From: Levilactobacillus suantsaii
Lineage (GTDB): Bacteria > Bacillota > Bacilli > Lactobacillales > Lactobacillaceae
Reading direction: 5' to 3'
Assembly (NCBI RefSeq): GCF_004115745.1
Contig: NZ_QXIL01000013.1
Coordinates: 1-62,731, forward strand
Length of the DNA: 62,731 nucleotides
Below the pieces are notes generated by a model, which did not search any database, had not been told where the DNA came from, and was given only the letters and a program-made list of their open reading frames with translations. The translations under genes were made by a program, and so were the position numbers. Within the stretch, counting starts at the first letter, position 1. The number at the start of each line of letters is the position of its first letter. Positions 56,515 through 62,731 of the stretch are shown piece after piece.

Positions 56515-57468
56515 TTAATCAGCATTCTTTTCGGGGTCAACATCAATGACCAGTTTGCCAGCACTATGGCTAGTCTCACTGTGGCGGTGGGCGTCCCGTA
56601 GGCCTGCCGTGGTGAACGGAAAGACCTGATCGATGATGACGCGTAATTGACCGGCGACGACCATGTCACCTAAAATGGCCAACTCGCGACCGTTCGGTAG
56701 GAGCCACCAACTCGACACGTCTGGGCCCTGAGCCTTTTGAGCGTCGGTGGGGGCGCCGTCGATGGTGACCAAACGACCGGTGGGTTTCAACACGGCGATG
56801 CCGTCGTCAATGGCGTTAATGGTGTCGAACACCGCGTCGTAGTCGTGGAGCACGTCGGTAATCTTGGTGTCGTGGTAGTCAATGATGTGGTCGGCGCCAA
56901 TCGACTTTAACAGATCGTGGTGGTCGGCACTGGCCGTCGTGGTGACCTCAGCGCCAAGCGCCTTGGCAATTTGAATGGCGTTGAGGCCGACACCACCAGC
57001 GCCGGCCTGAATCAAGACCTTTTCACCGGCTTGGACCTTCAAACGGTCATGGATAACTTGGTAGGCAGTTAGGCCGGCTAGTGGCATGGCAGCCGCTTGT
57101 TCGAAGGAGAGTTCGGCGGGCTTATGGGCCAGCTTGTCTTCCTTCACCGCGGCAAACTCGGCGTAGGTGCCGCGCCGGCCATCGGCATAGATGTCGGGGC
57201 GCGCAAATACGTCGTCGCCGACCTTAAAGTCGTGAATCTTCGCGCCGACTTTGACAATGGTTCCGGCAAGGTCCCAACCCAGGACCACGGGAAAATCCCA
57301 ATCGAATTGAGACTTTAACAACCCTTGACGCGCTTTCCAGTCGATCGGGTTAATGCTGGTGGCGGCTACCGCGACCAAGACCTCGTCATCGGCAATCTCG
57401 GGTTGCGGTAAGGTCGTCATGTGTAACTCGTCGGGACTACCGTATTGATCAATAATTACTGCTTGCAT
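56515..57468 (-). CDS. NADP-dependent quinone/zinc-type alcohol dehydrogenase (MDR family)
   Basis: A 317-residue medium-chain dehydrogenase/reductase of the quinone oxidoreductase branch. A GroES-like N-terminal domain (ATSINPIDWKARQG near residue 36, VLGWDLAGTI, KVGDDVFA) is followed by a Rossmann domain with VLIQAGAGGVGLNAIQIAKALGA near residue 150. The zinc-binding cysteines are absent, so it is zinc-free. The ATG at 57468 is 10 bases after AAGGAGG. It probably reduces quinones or alpha,beta-unsaturated carbonyls. It borders the IS island. Confidence 0.9.
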   Translation of the reverse strand: MQAVIIDQYGSPDELHMTTLPQPEIADDEVLVAVAATSINPIDWKARQGLLKSQFDWDFPVVLGWDLAGTIVKVGAKIHDFKVGDDVFARPDIYADGRRGTYAEFAAVKEDKLAHKPAELSFEQAAAMPLAGLTAYQVIHDRLKVQAGEKVLIQAGAGGVGLNAIQIAKALGAEVTTTASADHHDLLKSIGADHIIDYHDTKITDVLHDYDAVFDTINAIDDGIAVLKPTGRLVTIDGAPTDAQKAQGPDVSSWWLLPNGRELAILGDMVVAGQLRVIIDQVFPFTTAGLRDAHRHSETSHSAGKLVIDVDPEKNAD

Positions 57469-58157
57469 GCTCAGCAGACCTCCTTGAAATCGATACCTCA
57501 GCTTAGCATTTTGGGTGGGGGAAACCAATTATTTGGTTTGTGACTCGGCTGTGAGTCGTTAACGGATTAATTAAATGCGATGGTGTGTGAGAGAGTGAGA
57601 TAAAGGTTGCGGGCACATCGGACCTCGTGATTCGACAAGTTAGCGGGCTGATTAGTTGCTTTTTGAAATCGTTTCCCGTAGACTACGCTGTGACCAATCA
57701 ATTACCGTATAAATAATTGTGCGGCACCATATTGTTCGCCGGACCTAGGGGCCAGTGAATTACAAATAATCGCTCGAAAGTCGACTATGAAAGCGATTTT
57801 AAGCGCTGACTGATTTAAATTAGGCCAGCAAGTTTATCTGTTATTTTTTGTAAGGGGGTCATTTATCACGAAGTGTAACTATTTTGGGCCAACTTTTCCC
57901 CAGCTTACTTGCGGTAACCAGTGAATTGGGGCAAAAGTGCGCACGCAACTTTAAAAAAACTTGAGAAATTTGTTTATGAGAATATGAGAGCAACCACATG
58001 TTAAAACAAAACCGTTGTCCTGACAGTCTTTATAAAGATAATATAAAAAACATTTATGTTATATAAGCTAATTGACTATAAATTTCTTTAGCGCGTACAG
58101 TAGCATTTGTCGTTAATTAAACCTTATAAAAAATAAGTAATTGGAGGTCATTTCAAA
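57469..58157 (+). promoter_or_regulatory. long regulatory region upstream of the malolactic genes
   Basis: There is no gene. It holds two cre-like boxes, TGAAATCGTTTCCC (57664-57677) and TGAAAGCGATTTTA (57788-57801), each one mismatch from consensus. It also holds an AT-rich stretch with a TTATA-(13)-TATAA dyad at 58059-58081 of LysR-site type. TTGACT (58072) and TACAGT (58096), 18 bases apart, form a plausible promoter. TTGGAGGT precedes the ATG. No mleR-type regulator gene lies in the window. Confidence 0.55.
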
Positions 58158-59801
58158 ATGAACCAACATGCAGATCACATTCTGAACAATCCATTTCTTA
58201 ACAAAGGAACAGCCTTTACTAAGGAAGAACGGCAACAGTTAGGCTTGACCGGGACCTTACCCGCTCATGTCCAAACCATTGACGAACAAACTGACCAAGC
58301 TTACGCACAATTCCAAAGCAAGACCAGCGATTTAGAAAAGCGTCTCTTCTTGATGACGCTCTTCAACGAAAACCGGACGTTATTCTTCCACTTGATGGAT
58401 GAACACGTCGTGGAATTCATGCCAATCGTGTACGACCCAACGGTTGCTGATTCCATCGAACAATACAGTGAGTTATTCACGGACCCGCAAGGCACGGCCT
58501 ACGTTTCTGTTGATGACCCAGACAGCATCGAAGATACTTTACGTAACGCCGCTAACGGCCGCGATATTCGCTTGCTGGTTGTGACTGACGCCGAAGGAAT
58601 CCTCGGTATGGGTGACTGGGGTGTCAACGGGGCCGACATCGCCGTCGGGAAACTGATGGTCTACACGGCTGCGGCTGGAATCGACCCAGCTCAAGTCTTG
58701 CCTGTCAGCATCGACGCTGGGACCAACAACCAAAAACTACTCGATGACCCGTTGTACTTGGGGAACCGTCACGAACGTGTTTACGGTGACAAGTACTACG
58801 CCGCTATCGACAAGTTCGTTGAAGCGGAACAAAAGTTGTTCCCGAAGGCCTTACTCCACTGGGAAGACTTCGGTCGTTCCAACGCCAAGGTCATCTTGGA
58901 CAAGTACCAAGACAAACTCCCAACCTTCAACGATGATATCCAGGGGACTGGGATGGTCGTTCTGGCCGGTATCTTAGGTGGCTTGAACATCACCAACGAA
59001 GATATCAAGGACCAGAAGTTCGTGATCTTCGGTTCCGGGACTGCCGGCATGGGAATCGCGAGCCAAATCTTAGACGAACTCAAGCGTTCGGGCTTAGATG
59101 ACGCCGATGCGCGCAAGCACTTCTACCCAGTCGACAAGCAAGGCTTGCTCTTCACCGACACGCCGGACTTGACCGCTGCACAAAAGGAATTTGCCCGTGA
59201 CCGGGCCGACTTTGACAACCCTGATGACTTGACCACGTTAGCGGCCGTTGTTAAAGCTGTCCACCCAACGGTCATGATTGGGACTTCCACGCAACCAGGC
59301 GCCTTCAGCGAAGACCTGGTCAAGGACATGGCGGCCCACACCGAGCGGCCAATGATCTTCCCATTGTCGAACCCAACCAAGTTGGCTGAAGCGAAAGCCG
59401 AAGACCTCTTGAAGTGGACTGACGGCAAGGCCTTGATTGCCACTGGGATTCCAGTTAAGGACATCGACTACAACGGCACGACCTATCACATCGGCCAAGG
59501 CAACAATGCCTTGATGTACCCTGGGTTAGGCTTTGGGTTGATTGCCTCAACGGCTAAGGTCTTAAACGGTGAAACCTTGTCGGCGGCTTGCCATGCCTTA
59601 GGTGGCTTGGTCGATGCCAGCCAACCAGGTGCGGCCGTCTTACCACCAGTTGATGACCTGACGGACTTCTCCCAGCACATCGCGGAAGTTGTCGCCCAAA
59701 GTGTTGTCGATCAAAAGTTAAACCAAGAACCAATTGAAGACGTCAAGCAAGCCGTTGCTGACTTGAAATGGATGCCAGAGTACCACTCACTGACTGACTA
59801 G
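58158..59801 (+). CDS. mleA: malolactic enzyme
   Basis: NAD- and Mn-dependent enzyme that decarboxylates L-malate directly to L-lactate and CO2, raising pH and generating proton motive force. The 547-residue length equals malolactic enzymes of lactobacilli. It carries the malic-enzyme core [20 protein letters not shown] near residue 87, [16 protein letters not shown] near 143, the metal/substrate region [13 protein letters not shown] near 258 and [12 protein letters not shown] near 285. FPLSNPT follows near 398. Best separation from NAD malic enzyme is its gene neighbour, a malate carrier. It also goes by mleS. Confidence 0.94.
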   Translation: MNQHADHILNNPFLNKGTAFTKEERQQLGLTGTLPAHVQTIDEQTDQAYAQFQSKTSDLEKRLFLMTLFNENRTLFFHLMDEHVVEFMPIVYDPTVADSIEQYSELFTDPQGTAYVSVDDPDSIEDTLRNAANGRDIRLLVVTDAEGILGMGDWGVNGADIAVGKLMVYTAAAGIDPAQVLPVSIDAGTNNQKLLDDPLYLGNRHERVYGDKYYAAIDKFVEAEQKLFPKALLHWEDFGRSNAKVILDKYQDKLPTFNDDIQGTGMVVLAGILGGLNITNEDIKDQKFVIFGSGTAGMGIASQILDELKRSGLDDADARKHFYPVDKQGLLFTDTPDLTAAQKEFARDRADFDNPDDLTTLAAVVKAVHPTVMIGTSTQPGAFSEDLVKDMAAHTERPMIFPLSNPTKLAEAKAEDLLKWTDGKALIATGIPVKDIDYNGTTYHIGQGNNALMYPGLGFGLIASTAKVLNGETLSAACHALGGLVDASQPGAAVLPPVDDLTDFSQHIAEVVAQSVVDQKLNQEPIEDVKQAVADLKWMPEYHSLTD

Positions 59802-59863
59802 GCAAGCCGGTCGGCGATAAGAGAGAGAACAAGAGAATAGATTAGAAAAGAGGGACATCACCT

Positions 59864-60835
59864 GTGGCTGTTTTGTGGAACTCCATTCAAAGTGTCTTAG
59901 TCGTCGTCCTCATTATGATTTTAGGCTACGTCCTACGACGACAAGGCTGGTTTGATGATAAGTTTGGAGGTACCATCTCCAAATTCATTAAAAATATCGC
60001 ACTGCCCGCATCGATTTTCGTCTCGGTGCTGAGCCGCTTAACGCGGGGCCAATTGGCTTCATTTTCCGGGTACCTGGTTTACGGGTTCCTGTCCGTCATC
60101 ATTGGTTACCTGATTGCGTTCCTCTTGGTCCGGATCTTAAAGGTTCGGCCCGGACGGAAGGGTATCTTTATCAACGCCTTGGTCAACGCCAACACGATTT
60201 TCATCGGGTTACCGTTGAACATCGCGTTGTTCGGGAACAAGAGTATGACGTACTTCCTGGTTTACTATATCGTGAACACGGTCTCGACTTGGGCCTTTGG
60301 GGTCTTCTTGATTTCCAACGACGACCCAACCAAGCCCAAGCATTCCGGGAATAATAAGATTGATTGGAAGAAATTGCTACCAATGCCGTTAGTTGGGTTC
60401 TTGGTTGCGTTGGTCTTCCTGTTACTCAACATTCCGATCCTGAATGTCAGCTTCATTGATTCGACGCTGACTTACGTGGGGGACTTGGTTACGCCATTGT
60501 CCTTGATTTATATCGGGATTGTCTTAGCCGATGCTGGTCTGAAGAGTATCCACTTCGACCGGGATACGATTGTGGCCCTCTTGGGTCGGTTCATCTTAGC
60601 ACCAGCGATCATGGTGGGAATCATCATTGCCGCCAAGAACTTTGGCGCAACGATTCCTTCCTTAGCTTCGCAAACCTTGATTGTGCAAGCCGCAACGCCA
60701 ATGTTGGCCGTGCTGCCAATCTTAGCTAACGAAGCCCACGGTGACGTGGAATACGCCACGAACATTGTGACGACCAGTACGGTACTGTTCATCGTGGTCG
60801 TACCAATCTTGATGAGTTTGATTCAATTTATGTAA
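59864..60835 (+). CDS. mleP: malate permease, auxin efflux carrier family
   Basis: A 323-residue membrane protein with about ten helices of the AEC family, the family of MleP, which exchanges malate for lactate or takes up malate. Blocks include LILGYVLRRQGWFDD-like N terminus, the central NANTIFIGLPLNIALFG near residue 108, and ILANEAHGDVEYATNIVTTST near 285. It starts at GTG, with AGAGGGA upstream, 62 bases after mleA, so the two form the malolactic operon. Confidence 0.92.
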   Translation: MAVLWNSIQSVLVVVLIMILGYVLRRQGWFDDKFGGTISKFIKNIALPASIFVSVLSRLTRGQLASFSGYLVYGFLSVIIGYLIAFLLVRILKVRPGRKGIFINALVNANTIFIGLPLNIALFGNKSMTYFLVYYIVNTVSTWAFGVFLISNDDPTKPKHSGNNKIDWKKLLPMPLVGFLVALVFLLLNIPILNVSFIDSTLTYVGDLVTPLSLIYIGIVLADAGLKSIHFDRDTIVALLGRFILAPAIMVGIIIAAKNFGATIPSLASQTLIVQAATPMLAVLPILANEAHGDVEYATNIVTTSTVLFIVVVPILMSLIQFM

Positions 60836-60952
60836 GACGCCCAGCTTAGTTTCGGTGTGAGCTTAACCAATTTATTGGACCGGCAAAACTCCTAAATCGT
60901 CTCATGACCGAAACTAGACCATGATGGGTAACCACATCTAAATGATAACCAC

Positions 60953-61001
60953 ACAACGCCCCGGCGACTTCAGTGTCAGACTGAAGTCGCCGGGGCGTTG
61001 T
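60953..61001. terminator. 20-bp perfect hairpin after mleP
   Basis: CAACGCCCCGGCGACTTCAG pairs perfectly with its complement across a 7-base loop (TGTCAGA), followed by a short TTT. It probably terminates mleAP; the short T-run leaves some doubt. The rest of the 390-base gap holds only the IS30 remnant. Confidence 0.75.
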
Positions 61002-61008
61002 TTAGGTC

Positions 61009-61108
61009 TAATCGACATTCCTTGCTTATGAAGTACTTCAATCTGGCCTCGTTCATCAAAGGGGAGTTATTGATAGTGGGTAGGCGTAGTATTCTTAAAT
61101 TGGGTCAT
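61009..61108 (-). pseudogene. IS30-family transposase, N-terminal remnant
   Basis: On the minus strand an AAAGGAATTTTC ribosome binding site and ATG start MTQFKNTTPTHYQ. A stop then follows, and the same frame continues LPFDERGQIEVLHKQGMSI, a typical IS30 transposase N-terminal helix. The rest of the gene is missing and the frame runs into the hairpin at 60953. It is a broken piece of a mobile element. Confidence 0.7.
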
Positions 61109-61226
61109 GAAAATTCCTTTCTTACTTTGTTTAGTCGCTTATAAGAAGAGGTCTTCATAACCTTTTTGCTAGATCTTGTGGTCTAGTTGACTAGTGTTGC
61201 ACTTCGATTTTAAATCGGGGCCCATG

Positions 61227-62555
61227 TCAAAAAATCTGAATAATTAAATATATATTTAAGAGAATTAGGATACTTGTTACCGTCCATGCAGAAATTTTTA
61301 CCCAAGTGGGATTGACAAATCTCTTACCCATTAACCCTGTACTATTAGTCAATTTGACAAGTGGAATAACGGCGAAAGGAAGTGCAATACTCAGAAAGAC
61401 TTGGGAAAAGGTCAATAGTGATTCAAGCTTAGCTTCATTTCCATGAAAGTAAATGGCGAACGCCAATACTGGCGTTACTGATAGTAAGCGTGTTATTAAC
61501 CTTTGTGCCCATAAAGGCATCTTTAATCTAATAAAGCCCTCCATGATAACCTGGCCTGCCAAAGTTCCAGTAATTGTTGAACTTTGACCTGACGATAATA
61601 GAGCAACCGCAAACAACATACTTAAAAATGGGCTAGCTATTGAGCCAACAACTTGTTTGTCGCTCAATGCATTAAATAGATCAACAAAATGCCCTAGATT
61701 ACTGTCTTTACCATAGAAAAGGGCAGCGCCCAAAATTAATAATAAGCAGTTTACAATAAATGCAATTATTAATTGGGTATTGGAGTCAATCGTACTAAAT
61801 TTCAATGCCTTTGCTATGTCGTTATCATTTTTCCGATCAACTTTTCGAGTTTGTGAAATGGAAGACCCTAAATATAAATCATGTGGCATAACCGTTGCCC
61901 CCACGATTCCTAATGACAGATACAACATGGAATGATTTTTTAAAATTTTCATTTGTGGAACTAAGCCTGTCAATACACCTAAGGGATCTGGTTTTGAAAG
62001 AAAAACTTCATACATGAACACTAATAATATGACTAATACAAGCGTGGCAACTATTACTTCAATCTTCCGAAAACCAAGCTTCATTAGAATTAAAAGGAGC
62101 AAAACATCTGTAGCAGTTATTAAAATACCGACAACTAATGGAATTCTAAACAACAACTCTAACGCTATTCCGGATCCGATTATTTCCGCAACATCAGTTG
62201 CCATAATAGCCAGCTCAGCAATAATCCACAAAATGATTCCAGCTGACTTAGATGTCTTCTCTCGTGTCAGCTGCGCCAGGTCCTTGCCAGTCACAATTCC
62301 AAGTTTTGCAGACATAACTTGCAGTAACATGGCAATCAAACTTGACAATAATACTACAGACAATAATGCATATTTATATTTCGCTCCTCCAGCAATGGAC
62401 GTGATCCAATTACCGGGGTCCATGTATCCGACCGTTATCAACGTACCTGGGCCCATATATGCAGCCATTGTCTTCCAAAAACCTGCGTTTTTTGGTACAT
62501 GGATGCTACCATTTATTTCATCTAAGCTTTTATTTTCCTTATTTACGAAGTTCAT
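61227..62555 (-). CDS. mntH: Nramp-family divalent metal transporter
   Basis: A 442-residue proton-coupled Mn2+/Fe2+ importer with eleven predicted helices. Metal-site motifs are DPGNW in [11 protein letters not shown] near residue 45 and [10 protein letters not shown] near 210. The ATG at 62555 is 7 bases after AGAGGA; longer frames lack such a site. The gene is strikingly AT-rich and its codons (ATA, TTA, AGA) differ from the rest of the window, so it was probably acquired recently, consistent with the IS30 piece beside its 3' end. No clear terminator follows. Confidence 0.92.
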   Translation of the reverse strand: MNFVNKENKSLDEINGSIHVPKNAGFWKTMAAYMGPGTLITVGYMDPGNWITSIAGGAKYKYALLSVVLLSSLIAMLLQVMSAKLGIVTGKDLAQLTREKTSKSAGIILWIIAELAIMATDVAEIIGSGIALELLFRIPLVVGILITATDVLLLLILMKLGFRKIEVIVATLVLVILLVFMYEVFLSKPDPLGVLTGLVPQMKILKNHSMLYLSLGIVGATVMPHDLYLGSSISQTRKVDRKNDNDIAKALKFSTIDSNTQLIIAFIVNCLLLILGAALFYGKDSNLGHFVDLFNALSDKQVVGSIASPFLSMLFAVALLSSGQSSTITGTLAGQVIMEGFIRLKMPLWAQRLITRLLSVTPVLAFAIYFHGNEAKLESLLTFSQVFLSIALPFAVIPLVKLTNSTGLMGKRFVNPTWVKISAWTVTSILILLNIYLIIQIF

Positions 62556-62731
62556 ATCTATGTCCTCTTTTCTTTGTACAGAAATTTGGCTTTTCGCATA
62601 GAAATTCCCCAACCCAAATTGCAAGAACAAATTAGCCACACGACAAATCCTATTAAATCAGTATTTTCATTAATATTCATATTTTATGGACTTAACTTAA
62701 CCGGCGGAAGCAGCGGAGAAAAGCTCTTTGG
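62556..62731. other. upstream region of mntH, window end
   Basis: AT-rich up to about 62690, where the mntH promoter should lie. Composition then changes abruptly (CGGCGGAAGCAGCGG), ending at AAAGCTCTTTGG. No gene or named element can be called. Confidence 0.4.

Overview
The window is a chromosomal segment of a heterofermentative Lactobacillaceae bacterium. A Levilactobacillus (L. brevis group) species is the best guess. This rests on the gene set (phosphoketolase, malolactic enzyme, arginine/citrulline fermentation genes, class II HMG-CoA reductase, gallate decarboxylase), on an SDR resembling the L. brevis R-specific alcohol dehydrogenase, and on low-GC Gram-positive signals: AGGAGG ribosome binding sites, cre boxes, a T-box and PurR boxes. 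Species assignment is inference. Most genes are fairly GC-rich at third codon positions. Two stretches (about 55.15-56.5 kb and 61.0-62.7 kb) are visibly AT-rich, carry insertion-sequence debris and look acquired.

Layout. 0-3.6 kb: the 3' end of an rRNA operon (5S), then an alpha-galactosidase and a TIM-barrel protein. 3.6-9.7 kb: a GlnK/GlnL-type two-component system divergent from arcB-arcC and a YfcC/ArcD-type transporter, with cre boxes and an unexplained structured RNA region; no arcA. 9.7-11 kb: two tandem fluoride-channel subunits and an atypical peptide deformylase. 11-14.5 kb: a LysR regulator divergent from the gallate decarboxylase operon lpdC-lpdB-lpdD. 14.6-18.6 kb: MFS exporter, aldo/keto reductase, SDR, voltage-gated-type K+ channel. 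18.6-31.2 kb: a beta-lactamase-like gene broken by one stop codon, secreted 5'-nucleotidase, Nudix, DUF421/DUF3290 pair, flavoprotein disulfide reductase, CPA2 antiporter, secreted tyrosine phosphatase, cinnamoyl/feruloyl esterase, HelD. 31.3-43.6 kb: housekeeping genes (T-box-trpS, Ppx/GppA, mvaA, HExxH protein, sirtuin, DUF72, metG-tatD-rnmV-rsmA, veg, ispE). 43.8-52 kb: anchored hydrolase, zinc/manganese-type ABC importer under an operator-like dyad, purR-glmU, prs, DUF3899, GntR regulator. 52.5-55 kb: phosphoketolase with PurBox-like repeats upstream. 55.1-56.5 kb: AT-rich IS island with a secreted protein and a translationally coupled 49-aa membrane protein. 56.5-62.7 kb: quinone-type oxidoreductase, malolactic enzyme plus malate carrier behind a long cre-containing leader, an IS30 remnant, and an AT-rich MntH-type transporter.

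How the genes fit together. Several loci serve energy gain and acid tolerance in a heterofermenter: citrulline/ornithine catabolism (arcBC), malolactic fermentation (mleA-mleP), ion antiport and the phosphoketolase. Cre boxes lie in front of most of the catabolic operons, suggesting shared CcpA control. A plant-phenolic theme links the esterase (hydroxycinnamate release) and LpdCBD (gallate decarboxylation). The most novel-looking item is the IS-flanked secreted protein plus small membrane protein, which has the architecture of a bacteriocin/immunity-like pair. Second are the structured region between arcC and its transporter and the GAACATTC repeats upstream of phosphoketolase.
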